Shown piece by piece: positions 15,221-24,128 of a stretch of 64,000 nucleotides of DNA (position 1 is the first letter of the stretch; the number at the start of each line of letters is the position of its first letter). The stretch is from the NCBI RefSeq assembly GCF_041346945.1, contig NZ_CP166850.1:4030001-4094000 (forward strand). The letters are read 5' to 3'. Made by a program: the position numbers and the translations under genes. Under the pieces are notes generated by a model. The model searched no databases, was not told where the DNA came from, and worked only from the letters and a program-made list of their open reading frames with translations. This DNA comes from Amycolatopsis sp. cg9 (lineage in GTDB: Bacteria; Actinomycetota; Actinomycetes; Mycobacteriales; Pseudonocardiaceae).

Positions 15221-15838
15221 ATGACGGTGGCCGTCCTCGGGGCAACGGGTGCCACGGGCCGGCACGTGGTGTCCACGGCGCTGCGGCGCGGGCACCGCGT
15301 GGTCGCGCTGACCCGCCGCGCGGGAACCTCCGCGCCGAGCGAAGGACTTGACGAAGTGACCTGGCCCGACATCACGGACGCCGCGGCCCTCGCGCGTGCC
15401 CTGCCGGGCGCAAGCGTGGTGATCAGCGCGCTGGGCGGAGCGGACAAGGGGCCGACGACGGTCTGCACCGACGGCGTCCGCTCCGCGGTCGCGGCGATGG
15501 AAGCGACCGGGGTCGACCGCTTGATCGCCGTCAGCGCGCACGGCGTGCTGGAGACGCGCGACAAGTCGCTGTACTCCCGGGCGGTGTGGGCGAACGTGGC
15601 CGACCGCATGCGCGACAAGGAAACGATGGAGCCGCTCATCACCGCCTCCGGTCTGAAGTGGACGATCGTCCGGCCGCCGAAGCTGTCGGACGGCGACCGG
15701 ATCGGGAAGTACCGGGCCGGCACCGACCTGCGGATCCGGCTGTGGAGTGCCGTCGGCCGCGCCGACCTCGCCGCCTTCCTGGTCGACGAAGCCGAAACCC
15801 CGCAGTACACCCACGCCCACCCGCGGGTGGTCCGGTGA
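15221..15838 (+). CDS. NAD(P)H-binding SDR-like oxidoreductase (NmrA/atypical SDR)
   Basis: A 205-residue atypical short-chain dehydrogenase. It opens with the dinucleotide-binding motif TVAVLGATGATGRHVV, and continues with VVISALGGADKGP, RLIAVSAHG and the C-terminal RADLAAFLVDEAETPQYTHAHP. This is the plan of flavin-reductase/NmrA-like single-Rossmann proteins. The start is set at ATG 15221 so that the Rossmann strand opens the protein; an in-frame ATG at 15200 is also possible, and neither has a strong ribosome site. Its stop overlaps the GTG of the next gene (GTGA), so the pair is translated together. It probably makes or removes an inducer of the divergent TetR protein. Confidence 0.82.
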   Translation: MTVAVLGATGATGRHVVSTALRRGHRVVALTRRAGTSAPSEGLDEVTWPDITDAAALARALPGASVVISALGGADKGPTTVCTDGVRSAVAAMEATGVDRLIAVSAHGVLETRDKSLYSRAVWANVADRMRDKETMEPLITASGLKWTIVRPPKLSDGDRIGKYRAGTDLRIRLWSAVGRADLAAFLVDEAETPQYTHAHPRVVR

Positions 15839-16743
15839 ACGCCGCCATCCCCGACCTGACGGAGAAGGTCGCCGTCGTCACCGGTGCGACCGGCGGCATG
15901 GGCCAGGTCATCGCTGCCGACCTCGTCCGCGCCGGTGCGCACGTGGTCACCGTCGCCCGCGATCCCGCTCGCGCGGACGCTCTGCGCGCACGCATCGGCG
16001 CCCCGGCGGCGAACCGGCTCGACGTGATCGCCGGAGACCTGTCCCGGCGCGCGGACGTCGTGACCGCGGCAACGACCATCCTGGACCGCTACGACCGGAT
16101 CCACATCCTCGTCAACAACGCCGGCGCGCACTACTCGGAACACCGCGTCTCGGCCGACGGCGTCGAGATGCACATCGCCCTCGACTACCTCGCCGCCTAC
16201 GGCCTCACCACCCTGCTGGACGCGCCACTGCGACGTGGCCGGGCCCGCATCGTGAACGTCGCCAGCGACACCCTCAACGACACCCGGCAGATCAAGTTCG
16301 CGGGCAAGCCCCGCCCGGCGACTCTCGACCTGACCGGCGTCGGCGACCTCGCGGAACTCAATCCCGCAGCCGGGTTCGCGCCGTTCGAGGCCTACGCACG
16401 CGCCAAGCTCATGACCGTCACCGCCGGCTACGCCCTCGCCCGCGACCTCGCCGCCGACGGAGTGACCGTCAACGCGCTGCACCCGGGGATCGTCGCCACC
16501 GACATCATCGACGACCTCGTGCCCCCGCTTCTCCGCCCGGTGCGCACCTTGATCCGCCGCAGCCTGCTCACCCCTGCCGAAGGAGCGAAAAGCGCGACAC
16601 GCATCGCGACCGACCCCGCCATGGCCGGGGTCACCGGCCGCTACTTCAGCCGTGACACGGAATCGAGCACTCCGCCGGTGTCCCACGACCCCGCCACCCA
16701 GCGGAAGCTCCTCGCACTGAGCCAGACCCATTTCGCCGGCTGA
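15835..16743 (+). CDS. SDR-family oxidoreductase
   Basis: A 302-residue short-chain dehydrogenase of the retinol-dehydrogenase/WWOX-like type. Motifs are VVTGATGGMGQVIA (cofactor), ILVNNAGAHYSEH, IVNVASD (catalytic-serine position) and EAYARAKLM, giving YxxxK (tyrosine and lysine of the active site). The end carries VTGRYFSRDTES. The GTG start at 15835 overlaps the stop of the preceding gene. The pair is divergent from a TetR regulator. The substrate is not predictable from sequence. Confidence 0.88.
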   Translation: MNAAIPDLTEKVAVVTGATGGMGQVIAADLVRAGAHVVTVARDPARADALRARIGAPAANRLDVIAGDLSRRADVVTAATTILDRYDRIHILVNNAGAHYSEHRVSADGVEMHIALDYLAAYGLTTLLDAPLRRGRARIVNVASDTLNDTRQIKFAGKPRPATLDLTGVGDLAELNPAAGFAPFEAYARAKLMTVTAGYALARDLAADGVTVNALHPGIVATDIIDDLVPPLLRPVRTLIRRSLLTPAEGAKSATRIATDPAMAGVTGRYFSRDTESSTPPVSHDPATQRKLLALSQTHFAG

Positions 16744-16836
16744 CGCCGACCTGACCGCTGATCTCGGCCTTGTCCATCACCCGGGCCGAGAGGGACACGT
16801 TCCGCGCGGACGCAACGGCCCGCTCTTCGCCTCTCC

Positions 16837-17406
16837 TCAAGGTGACCGGCGCAGTCCGGCCAGCAGGAGGGTGATGACGCCGTCGGCTTCGGCTCGCCAG
16901 TCGGGGCGGTCGTGTGCCGCGCCGATTCCGTGCAGGGCCATCATCACTGCACCGGCCGTCACGTCGCTGCGGATGGTGCCCTCCGCCACCGCGGCGGTGA
17001 CCAGGTCGGTGACGGCCTGCTCCAGTTCCCGGCTGCCCTCGGCGAGGGTGCCCGTGCCGGTCGCCATGAGGGTGGACAGGGTCCGGGCGAGGCCCTGGTG
17101 GGCGTCGATGTAGCCGACCATGTCACGCAGGAAACTCGCCAGGGCCTCCGCCGCGGGCAGCTCGGCCTGCAGGCGGCGGGCGCGGGCGCACAACGTCGCG
17201 ACTTCCTCGCGGTAGACGGCCTCGGCCAGTGCTTCCCGCGTCGGGAAGTGGCGGTACAGCGTGCCGGTGCCCACTCCGGCCAAGCGGGCGAAGTCGTCGA
17301 AGCGCAGTTCGAAGAAGGTTCCGTCGTCGAAGGTTTCGCGTGCTTTGGCCAGCACCGCGTCCCGGTTGCGCCGGGCGTCGGCACGCAGTGGCTTGCCGGC
17401 GGTCAT
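16837..17406 (-). CDS. TetR-family transcriptional regulator
   Basis: A 189-residue repressor whose HTH reads RRNRDAVLAKARETF then FARLAGVGTGTLYRHFPTREAL, followed by AVYREEVATLCARARRL. This is the SbtR-like C-terminal class frequent in actinobacteria. It is divergent from the ketopantoate-reductase-like gene at 17496, and the strong promoter of that gene begins 14 bases beyond this start codon. It is therefore the likely local repressor. Confidence 0.92.
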   Translation of the reverse strand: MTAGKPLRADARRNRDAVLAKARETFDDGTFFELRFDDFARLAGVGTGTLYRHFPTREALAEAVYREEVATLCARARRLQAELPAAEALASFLRDMVGYIDAHQGLARTLSTLMATGTGTLAEGSRELEQAVTDLVTAAVAEGTIRSDVTAGAVMMALHGIGAAHDRPDWRAEADGVITLLLAGLRRSP

Positions 17407-17419
17407 CCGCCACCTCGCG

Positions 17420-17448
17420 TTGACAAGCGGGCACTCCCTCCATAGCGT
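17420..17448 (+). promoter_or_regulatory. Strong sigma-70-type promoter for the PanE-like gene
   Basis: TTGACA (17420-17425), 17-base spacer, TAGCGT (17443-17448). It lies 48 bases before the GTG start at 17496 and directly adjoins the divergent TetR gene, so repressor binding here would affect both. Confidence 0.7.
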
Positions 17449-17495
17449 GGTAAGTGGAGATGACCTCCAGTTTCATCATACCCGACGAGGTGCGC

Positions 17496-18446
17496 GTGAA
17501 GATCCTCATGTTCGGCCGGGGCGTGATCGCCACGGTGCACGGCTGGGCGCTGGAAAAAGCCGGGCACGACGTCGAGTTCTACGTCCGGCCGGGCCGCGCG
17601 GCGGCTTACGGGGAGGCCGTGGAGCTCGATCTGCTCGACGCGCGGAGGCGGGTGTGGGGCCAGCGCGTCGTCGAGGCTTGGCCGGTGCGCTACCGCGAGC
17701 AGCTGACGCCGGACCACGATTTCGACCTGATCGTGCTGAGCGTGCCGCACCACCGCCTCGCGGAAGCGGCCGCGTTCCTGGCGCCGCGCATCGGCAACGC
17801 CACGGTGCTGGTGTTCGGCAACATCTGGGCCGAGCCGCTGGCCGCGATCGGTGCACTTCCCGTCGATCGGGTCGCGTGGGGCTTCCCGCTGGCCGGCGGT
17901 GGCTTCGGCGAAGACGGCGTGCTCCGCGGGACGCTGCTGCCCGCGGTCGTCTTCGGCACCCTCGACCGGCCACCGAACGAGCGTGAAAGGGCCACGCGGC
18001 GGGTCTTTCGCGAGGCCGGCTTCCGGTTGCGGGAGAAACGCGATTTCCGCGTCTGGCTGTGGCTCCACTTCTTGATGAACGCCGGCCTGCACTCGCAGGG
18101 CTTGCGGCTGGGCACGCTGGCCGACCTGCCGGGGGCGACCGGCGACTTGCGCGAGGCGCTGCTGGCCGCCCGCGAGCTGCTGCCGGTGCTCGAGGCGCGC
18201 GGTGTCGACCTGCGACGCCACCGGCGTGCCACGCTGGGTTACCGGGCGCCGACCTGGCTGACCGCGCCCGCGTTCGCGTGGCTGACCGTCCATATCCCGT
18301 TGGTGCGCCGGAGTTTCGAGGGCCACGCCGACCCCGGAGCCGAGGAGCCTCGGGAGGTCTGCCGCGACGCCCTGGCCGAAGCGCGACGGCTGGGCATCGC
18401 GGTACCCCGGCTGGAAGCGGCGGAAAAGAGCTTCGCCGGCCAGTGA
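17496..18446 (+). CDS. Ketopantoate reductase-like (ApbA/PanE fold) oxidoreductase
   Basis: A 316-residue Rossmann protein beginning VKILMFGRGVIATVHGWALEKAGHDVEFYVRPGR, the ApbA/PanE pattern of NADPH binding, but with GRGVIA in place of the canonical GxGxxG. The middle has DFDLIVLSVPHHRLAEAAAFL. The C-terminal helical domain (residues 180-316) is present. Because the glycine motif is altered and the locus is not a pantothenate locus, I would not call it panE; a paralogue acting on another 2-keto acid or lactone is more likely. The GTG start at 17496 has GACGAGG five bases upstream. Confidence 0.75.
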   Translation: MKILMFGRGVIATVHGWALEKAGHDVEFYVRPGRAAAYGEAVELDLLDARRRVWGQRVVEAWPVRYREQLTPDHDFDLIVLSVPHHRLAEAAAFLAPRIGNATVLVFGNIWAEPLAAIGALPVDRVAWGFPLAGGGFGEDGVLRGTLLPAVVFGTLDRPPNERERATRRVFREAGFRLREKRDFRVWLWLHFLMNAGLHSQGLRLGTLADLPGATGDLREALLAARELLPVLEARGVDLRRHRRATLGYRAPTWLTAPAFAWLTVHIPLVRRSFEGHADPGAEEPREVCRDALAEARRLGIAVPRLEAAEKSFAGQ

Positions 18447-18456
18447 AACGCGCGGC

Positions 18457-19284
18457 CTACGCGACGAAGAAATCGATGAGTGCGCGGGCGACCCGGCCGG
18501 GGGCGTTCTCGGTGCGGATGTGCGTCGCCGCCGGGATGCGCAGGAGCGTGGTTTCCGGGATCTCCCGGGCGAACTCCTCGGCGTACGCCACTTTTTCGAA
18601 GCGGTCGTCCTCGCCCCAGACCAGAAATTTGGGCGTCGTGGACCGCCGCAGCGCGGGGACGAGGCCGAGGGTGTAGCGGCTGTCGGCCGCGCTCGCCATG
18701 GCCAGCCACGAACGGCGGACCCGCGGATCGGTCCACGGAGCCAGGTAGCCGGCGATCCGCTGCTCGGTGGCGGCACCGGCCAGGTCCGTCGCCACGGCCT
18801 CCCGGCGGGCGGCGAGGAACTCGTCGGCGGTGACCGCCCGGTCCAGCAGCCGGGCCACGTGGGGCGCCGGCCAGGAGTCGTAGGTGACCGAGTTGACCAG
18901 GGCCAGCCGGGACACCTCCAGCCGATCGCGGGCGAGGAGGTGCTGGGCGACGGCGCCGCCGATGTCGTGACCCGCCACCGCGACCGGCCCGGAGATCTCC
19001 ATCGCGGACACGAATCGCGCCACCCAGTCCGCCAGCGCCGGGATCGCGGCCGTTTCCGGGATGAGCTCGCCGCCCGAGTACCCGAGTCCGGGGAAGTCGA
19101 CGGCGATGGGCCGCAGACCCGCCTCCGCGAGGCGGCCGAGCACCGGCAGCCACACCCGGCTCCAATACGTTCCGTGCAGCAGCAACACGGCCGGGCCGTC
19201 CTGCCCCGCGGTCAGGTAGCTGACCGGTTCGCCGTCGACCTGAACCGTGGTCCTCTGCACGCCCGTTCCCGTCGTCGCACCCAT
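18457..19284 (-). CDS. Alpha/beta hydrolase, haloalkane dehalogenase/epoxide hydrolase type
   Basis: A 275-residue alpha/beta hydrolase. The oxyanion region is LLLHGTYWSR. The nucleophile elbow is GHDIGG, with Asp instead of Ser, as in epoxide hydrolases and haloalkane dehalogenases. The cap helices are followed by LVWGEDDRFE (acid) and AATHIRTENAP (catalytic His). The start ATG at 19284 is preferred; a GTG at 19293 is also in frame. It converges with the PanE-like gene (10-base gap) and diverges from the GlxA-type regulator at 19356, which may control it. Confidence 0.82.
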   Translation of the reverse strand: MGATTGTGVQRTTVQVDGEPVSYLTAGQDGPAVLLLHGTYWSRVWLPVLGRLAEAGLRPIAVDFPGLGYSGGELIPETAAIPALADWVARFVSAMEISGPVAVAGHDIGGAVAQHLLARDRLEVSRLALVNSVTYDSWPAPHVARLLDRAVTADEFLAARREAVATDLAGAATEQRIAGYLAPWTDPRVRRSWLAMASAADSRYTLGLVPALRRSTTPKFLVWGEDDRFEKVAYAEEFAREIPETTLLRIPAATHIRTENAPGRVARALIDFFVA

Positions 19285-19355
19285 GGATCCCACTGTTCCC
19301 CGGAGCGGCCTCGCGGCCGAGTGTCGACAAAGACACCCATGGGTACTTTCCTGCC

Positions 19356-20342
19356 ATGAACCGGCACCGGGTGGTAGCCCTGCTCAACGCACCCCAGTCA
19401 CCCTTCGAACTCGCCTGCGCCGGCGCGGTCTTCGGCACCACCCCGCCGGGTGTCCCCGCCCGCTACGACTTCCGGATCTGCGCCGAGCGTCCCGGTCCGC
19501 TGCGGACCACCGCCGGCTACCCGGTGCACGTCGACGCGGGGCCGTCGGCGCTGCGGGAGGCCGACACCGTGGTCGTCCCCGGCTGGGAGCCGGCCGGCGC
19601 ACCGGTGCCGCCTGCCGTCACCGAGGCACTGCGCGCCGCCCACCGGCGCGGGGCGCGGATCGTCGCCATCTGCACCGGGGCGTTCGTCCTCGCGCGGGCC
19701 GGACTGCTCGACGGCCGCCGCGCCACCACGCACTGGCGCCACACCGCCCAGCTCGCCGCCGCCTTCCCCGGGGTGCGGGTGGACCCGGAGGTGCTGTACG
19801 TCGACCACGGCGACGTGGCGACCAGCGCCGGCACCGGCGCGGGCATCGACCTGTGCCTGCACCTCGTCCGGTCCGACCACGGCGCGGCCTACGCCGCCGA
19901 GATCGCCCGGAACATGGTGCTGCCGCCGCACCGGCGGGGCAGCCAGCTCCAGTACGCCACCCGGCCGGCCCCGGCCATGGCGGACGAGTCGCTGGCGCCC
20001 GTGCTGGAGTGGGCCACCGCCCGGCTCGGCACCCCGCTGACCGTCGGCAGGCTCGCCGCACGCGCCGGCGTGTCGAGCCGGACCCTCGCCCGGCGGTTCA
20101 CCGGACAACTCGGCACCAGCCCCGGGCAGTGGCTGCTCGACCAGCGTCTCGACGCGGCACGGGTGCTGCTGGAACGAACCAGCCTTCCGGTGGAAGCCAT
20201 CGCCCGCCGGGTCGGCCTCGCCTCGGCCGTCAACCTGCGCCGCCGCTTCCGGGCTCACCTCGGCACCACCCCCGGCGCCTACCGGCGGACCTTCGGCGAA
20301 GCTCCTGGGCGCGGTGCCGGGGCAACGGAGGCGATCCGCTGA
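19356..20342 (+). CDS. GlxA/FtrA-type AraC-family regulator
   Basis: A 328-residue regulator. An N-terminal DJ-1/PfpI-like domain (residues 1-190) contains DTVVVPGWEPAG and IVAICTGAFVLARAGLLDGR (the nucleophile-elbow cysteine region), then TTHWRH and TSAGTGAGIDLCLHLV. The C-terminal AraC double HTH reads VGRLAARAGVSSRTLARRF and VEAIARRVGLASAVNLRRRF. The ATG is preceded by TACTTT six bases before it, so a leaderless transcript is possible. It is divergent from the alpha/beta hydrolase. The inducer is unknown; family members sense nitrogenous small molecules or aldehydes. Confidence 0.9.
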   Translation: MNRHRVVALLNAPQSPFELACAGAVFGTTPPGVPARYDFRICAERPGPLRTTAGYPVHVDAGPSALREADTVVVPGWEPAGAPVPPAVTEALRAAHRRGARIVAICTGAFVLARAGLLDGRRATTHWRHTAQLAAAFPGVRVDPEVLYVDHGDVATSAGTGAGIDLCLHLVRSDHGAAYAAEIARNMVLPPHRRGSQLQYATRPAPAMADESLAPVLEWATARLGTPLTVGRLAARAGVSSRTLARRFTGQLGTSPGQWLLDQRLDAARVLLERTSLPVEAIARRVGLASAVNLRRRFRAHLGTTPGAYRRTFGEAPGRGAGATEAIR

Positions 20343-20368
20343 CGCCGAGCGGTCGCGGCCGGAGGCTC

Positions 20369-20470
20369 GGGGCCTACAAGGCCGCCGCCACCGCGATCCG
20401 CCTCGCCACCCTGCCGGACGGCGGACCGACCGGCTCCTTCCGCAACGACGACGGCGTCATCCCCTGGTGA
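20369..20470 (+). pseudogene. C-terminal fragment of an SDR carbonyl reductase
   Basis: The plus strand reads GAYKAAATAIRLATLPDGG and PTGSFRNDDGVIPW before a stop. This is the characteristic last 30 residues of actinobacterial carbonyl-reductase-like SDRs (consensus AxxxLATLPDxGPTGxFFxDxxxxPW). No Rossmann domain precedes it, because the frame upstream is the AraC-type gene in another frame. It is therefore a leftover 3' end after a deletion. Confidence 0.6.
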
Positions 20471-20476
20471 CCCGGC

Positions 20477-21907
20477 CTACCTGGGTGCCCGGAAGCCGCC
20501 GATCTCCTCCTCCAGCAGTTCCGCCAGCCGCAACGGGGTGCGGTCCTCGAACATCGGGCCGATGAGCTGCACCCCGACCGGCAGGCCCTCGGGGGACCGG
20601 CCCGCCGGTACCGCCGTGGCGGGCAGGCCGGGCATGGTGGCCAGCCCCGCCCAGACCAGCTGGTCGAAGTACGGGTACGCGACGCCGTCGACGTCGATGC
20701 GGCGTTCCATCGGATTGGGGTGGTGGTCGTGCGGGAAAGCGGGAGTGGGCGTGATCGGGCAGACCACCGCGTCGAATTCGGCGAACAGCCGCCGCCAGCC
20801 GTGGCGGTGGAGTTCGCGGCGGTGGTTCGCCTCGAGCCAGTCGTGGTGGCTGGAAGCCATGGCGCGCAGCCGCACGGCGCCGAGGCTCTCGTCGTCCGCG
20901 CTCGGCTGCTCGAGCGACTCGATGGGGAAACGCGCGACGGAGCCCGAAATCAGCAACCGCATGTAGAGCGTCGCGGCTTCGGTCAGGTCGGGCAGCAGCG
21001 GGCTGTGCCGTTCGACCCGGGCGCCGCTGCCGGCGAGCGCGGCGGCCACCCGGTGCACGCCCGCCCGCACGGCTGATCCGGTCGGGATCAGCGGGTGGTC
21101 CTCGAGGACCAGGACCCGGAAGTCGCCGAGCCGGTCGTGGCGGGCGGGCGGCAACGTCACCTTGTACGCCTTGCCGTGCGTCAGCGGGTCCGGGCCGGCC
21201 ATGACGTCGAGCAGGAGCGTGAGGTCGCGGGCGGTGCGCGCCATCGGCCCGACCACGGCGAGGTCGAGGTCGACCGGCAGGACCGGCTCGGACGGCGGGG
21301 TCATGCCGCGGGTGGCCGCCAGTCCGAGCGTCGGCTTGTGCGCGTAGACGCCGCAGAAGTGCGCGGGGGTGCGCAGCGAACCGGCGAGGTCGGAGCCGAT
21401 GGACAGCGCGCCGAAGCCGGCCGCCAGTGCCGCCGCCGAGCCGCCGGAGGAACCGCCCGGCGTGCGATCCGGGTCCCACGGGTTGGCGGTGGTGCCGTGG
21501 ATCTCGTTGAAGCTCTGGATGTCCTGCAGCCCCAAGGGAACGTTGGTCTTGCCCAGCACCACCGCGCCCGCGTCCTTGAGCCGTGACACCTGGACCGCGT
21601 CTTCGGCCGGCACGTGGTCGCGGTGCTGCGGCATACCCCAGCTCGTGGGGAGCCCGGCGACGTCGTAGGACTCCTTGACCGTCACCGGAATGCCGAGCAG
21701 CGGCCGGTCCTCGCCGCGGGCCCGCGCCCGGTCGGCCTCGCGCGCGGCGGCCCGCGCGCGGTCGAAGTCCGGCACGCAGATCGCGTTGATCGCCTTGTCT
21801 TCGCGTTCGATACGGGCGATCGCCTCGTCGGTCAGGTCCACCGAAGTCACTTCACCGGCACGCAAAGCGGCCGCGAGTTCGCCGGCCGTCCGAAAGTTCC
21901 ACTCCAT
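20477..21907 (-). CDS. Amidase signature family protein
   Basis: A 476-residue amidase (AS family), the usual length. The Ser-cisSer-Lys triad is visible: Lys78 in PVTVKES, Ser153 in TPGGSSGGSAAALAAG and the nucleophile Ser177 in GSDLAGSLR. The C terminus has LPVGVQLIGP, typical of the family. It lacks a signal peptide, so it is cytoplasmic. The substrate could be an aryl or alkyl amide; the GatA role is unlikely because GatB and GatC are absent. The ATG at 21907 is chosen (MEWNFRTAGELAAALRAGE), with only a weak ribosome site. Confidence 0.9.
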   Translation of the reverse strand: MEWNFRTAGELAAALRAGEVTSVDLTDEAIARIEREDKAINAICVPDFDRARAAAREADRARARGEDRPLLGIPVTVKESYDVAGLPTSWGMPQHRDHVPAEDAVQVSRLKDAGAVVLGKTNVPLGLQDIQSFNEIHGTTANPWDPDRTPGGSSGGSAAALAAGFGALSIGSDLAGSLRTPAHFCGVYAHKPTLGLAATRGMTPPSEPVLPVDLDLAVVGPMARTARDLTLLLDVMAGPDPLTHGKAYKVTLPPARHDRLGDFRVLVLEDHPLIPTGSAVRAGVHRVAAALAGSGARVERHSPLLPDLTEAATLYMRLLISGSVARFPIESLEQPSADDESLGAVRLRAMASSHHDWLEANHRRELHRHGWRRLFAEFDAVVCPITPTPAFPHDHHPNPMERRIDVDGVAYPYFDQLVWAGLATMPGLPATAVPAGRSPEGLPVGVQLIGPMFEDRTPLRLAELLEEEIGGFRAPR

Positions 21908-22165
21908 GGATCCGAAGCTAGCGGGAGGCCACTGTGGACACGAAATCCCGATTCGCGCAAGGTGGCGCACCGCCGGTCGCGATGCTGTTCCCCGGCGAAA
22001 TCCGGTGCCCGCTCTCCGCGCATCGGCTAACCTCGATCCCGTGTCGAGCCCCGAAGCGTCCAAGGCCGGGCTGCCGGTCATCCCGGCGGCCCGATAACTC
22101 CCCGTTCCCGGGTCCCCGGGTGACCACGAAATCGTCCCGTCGATCTCGTGATCCCTGGAGCTTCC

Positions 22166-23230
22166 GTGCCCTTGTACTTCTTAGCCGTGGCCGTGTTCGC
22201 CATGAGCACGTCCGAATTCATGCTCGCCGGGCTCGTGCCCGGCATCGCCGCCGCCTTCGACGTTTCGCTTGCGCAGGCGGGCTACCTGACGTCCGCGTTC
22301 GCCGCCGGCATGGTCGTCGGCGCGCCGGTGATGGCCGCGCTCTCCCGGTCGTGGCGACGGCGGACCGCACTCGTGTGCTTCCTCGCCGTCTTCGTCGCGA
22401 TGCACGTCGTCGGCGGGCTCACGACCTCGTTCGGTGTCCTCGTCGGGACGCGGCTGGTGGCCGCGATCGCCAACGCGGGCTTCCTCGCCGTCGCGTTGAC
22501 CGCGGCCGCCGCGCTGGAGCGGCCCGGTCGCGCGCTCGCCGTGTTGCTGGGTGGCACGACCGTCGCCTGCGTCGCCGGCATTCCCGGCGGGGCGTTGCTC
22601 GGGTGGCGGCCGGCGTTCTGGGCGGTCGCGGTGCTGTGCCTGCCCGCGTTCGCCGCGGTCTGGTGGATCCCCGGTGCCGCCGCGGGTTCCAAGCCGGCCG
22701 GGTTGCGGGCCGAACTGGCCGAGCTGCGGCGACTGTCCGGGGTGCTGCTGGTCGGCGCGCTCGTCAACGCGGCCACCTTCGGCGTCTTCACCTACCTGGC
22801 GCCGGTGGCCGAGGGCGTCGCCCCGGTGCCGGTCGTGCTCGGTGCCTTCGGGGTGGGGTGCTTCGCCGGGATCACCGCGGCCGGGCGGCTCGCCGACCGG
22901 TGGCCCGGCCGGGTGGTCGCCGCCGGGGGACCGCTCCTGCTCGCCGGGTGGGTCGCCCTGGCACTGGCCGCGCACGTCCCGGCGGTGCTCGTGGCACTGG
23001 CGTTCACCCAGGGCTCGCTGTCGTTCGCGGTCGGCGGCACGGTGATCGCCCGGATCCTGCGGCTGGCCGAGGGGGCCCCGACGATGAAGGGGTCCTACGC
23101 GACCGCGGCGTTCAACGTCGGGGCCGCCGCGGGTCCCGTGCTCGCCGGGACGCAGGCACGCCCGTTCTGGGCCGCCGCGGCACTGGTCACCGCGGCGCTG
23201 CTGGTTCACGCCCGGCGGCGCCGGACGTAG
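22166..23230 (+). CDS. MFS transporter, Cmx/CmrA chloramphenicol-exporter type
   Basis: A 354-residue major-facilitator protein with about 10-12 hydrophobic helices. The start MPLYFLAVAVFAMSTSEFML, then AGLVPGIAAAFDVSLAQAG, is diagnostic of the DHA1 Cmx/CmrA drug-exporter group. Motif A is replaced by GAPVMAALSRSWRRRTAL, and a motif C-like GGTTVACVAGIPGGALLG is seen. It is somewhat shorter than usual (about 390 residues). The GTG at 22166 has CTGGAG five bases upstream, better than the in-frame GTG at 22148. Its 3' end overlaps the convergent small membrane gene by 25 bases. The drug range is unknown. Confidence 0.85.
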   Translation: MPLYFLAVAVFAMSTSEFMLAGLVPGIAAAFDVSLAQAGYLTSAFAAGMVVGAPVMAALSRSWRRRTALVCFLAVFVAMHVVGGLTTSFGVLVGTRLVAAIANAGFLAVALTAAAALERPGRALAVLLGGTTVACVAGIPGGALLGWRPAFWAVAVLCLPAFAAVWWIPGAAAGSKPAGLRAELAELRRLSGVLLVGALVNAATFGVFTYLAPVAEGVAPVPVVLGAFGVGCFAGITAAGRLADRWPGRVVAAGGPLLLAGWVALALAAHVPAVLVALAFTQGSLSFAVGGTVIARILRLAEGAPTMKGSYATAAFNVGAAAGPVLAGTQARPFWAAAALVTAALLVHARRRRT

Positions 23231-23400
23231 TGGGTGACCAAGCCCGCGATCGCCACGACCGCGATGCCGCCGGCCACCATCCGGACCGTGAAGTCGAGCC
23301 CGATCAGGGGGCCGGCGGCGTTGGTGATCCCGCTGACGAGCAGGACGAGCCAGAGGAGGACGGGGACGGCGGTGCGGGCGGGTGCGTTTTCGTTCGTCAT
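23206..23400 (-). CDS. Small two-helix membrane protein
   Basis: A 64-residue protein, MTNENAPARTAVPVLLWLVL to the end VTHYVRRRRA, with two hydrophobic helices and an Arg-rich C terminus that should stay cytoplasmic. It has no recognised domain. It lies at the 3' side of the response-regulator gene on the same strand and overlaps the exporter gene tail-to-tail. The function is unknown. Confidence 0.6.
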   Translation of the reverse strand: MTNENAPARTAVPVLLWLVLLVSGITNAAGPLIGLDFTVRMVAGGIAVVAIAGLVTHYVRRRRA

Positions 23401-23471
23401 GCCGGGAACGTTAGGGATCCGGCGGGCCGTCCTCGATGCCGTCAGCACCCGGATGCGGGGTGGTGCCTGCG

Positions 23472-24128
23472 CTACCCCGCGTCCCGCTGCAGGTACGCCA
23501 GCACGGCCAGCACCCGCCGGTGCCCGCCGCCTTCGTCGGAGGGCAGGCCGAGCTTCGCGAAGATGTTGCGGATGTGCTTGAGCACCGCGCCGTCGCTGAC
23601 GACGAGGAGCTCCGCGATCGTGCTGTTGTTGTAGCCCTCGGCCATCAGCGCCAGCACTTCGCGCTCCCGTGCGGTCAGCGCGGCCAGGGGATCCGCGGCC
23701 CGGCGGCGGGCCATCAGCTGGCCGATCACCTCGGGGTCCATCGCCGTGCCGCCCTTGGCGACCCGCTGGAGCGCGTCGATGAACCGCTCGACCTTGCCGA
23801 CGCGTTCCTTCAGCAGGTAGCCGACCCCGCCGACGCCGTCCGCGAGCAGCTCGACCGCGTAGCTCGTCTCCACGTGCGCGGACAGCACCAGCACCGGCAG
23901 GCCCGGGTGGATCTCGCGCGCCCGCACGGCGGCGCGCAGCCCCTCGTCGCGGTGGGTCGGCGGCATCCGCACGTCCATCACGACGGCGTCCGGGCGGTCG
24001 CCTTCGACGAACGCGAGGAAGTCCTCGGCGTTGTCGACCGCGGCGGCCACCTCGATGCCCGACGTCTTCAGCAGCAGCGCGAGACCTTCGCGCAGCAGCG
24101 CGTCGTCCTCGGCGATCACGACCCGCAT
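23472..24128 (-). CDS. NarL/LuxR-family response regulator
   Basis: A 218-residue response regulator. The receiver domain has the acidic pair EDD near residue 8, phospho-Asp in DAVVMDVRMPP (about residue 52), LVLSAH and the conserved Lys in YLLKERV. The LuxR HTH is LTAREREVLALMAEGYNNST then VVSDGAVLKHIRNIFAKLGL. The ATG lies inside the last 13 bases of the sensor-kinase gene, so the pair is coupled. It is probably the regulator of the divergent ABC transporter at 25439-28707. Confidence 0.93.
   Translation of the reverse strand: MRVVIAEDDALLREGLALLLKTSGIEVAAAVDNAEDFLAFVEGDRPDAVVMDVRMPPTHRDEGLRAAVRAREIHPGLPVLVLSAHVETSYAVELLADGVGGVGYLLKERVGKVERFIDALQRVAKGGTAMDPEVIGQLMARRRAADPLAALTAREREVLALMAEGYNNSTIAELLVVSDGAVLKHIRNIFAKLGLPSDEGGGHRRVLAVLAYLQRDAG

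Noticed and set aside
16763..16790. CTCGGCC...GGCCGAG as terminator after the SDR gene
   Set aside because: The stem is only 7 bp with a 14-base loop; too weak to list as a feature.
17496..18446. Naming the ApbA-fold gene panE
   Set aside because: The GxGxxG nucleotide motif is altered (GRGVIA) and no pantothenate gene is nearby, so the specific name is not justified.
22041..22097. 18-codon reading frame from GTG after a TAACCT box, upstream of the exporter gene
   Set aside because: It has a leaderless-looking start but is too short, unmatched and ends well before the exporter; perhaps a 5' gene remnant, but not supportable.
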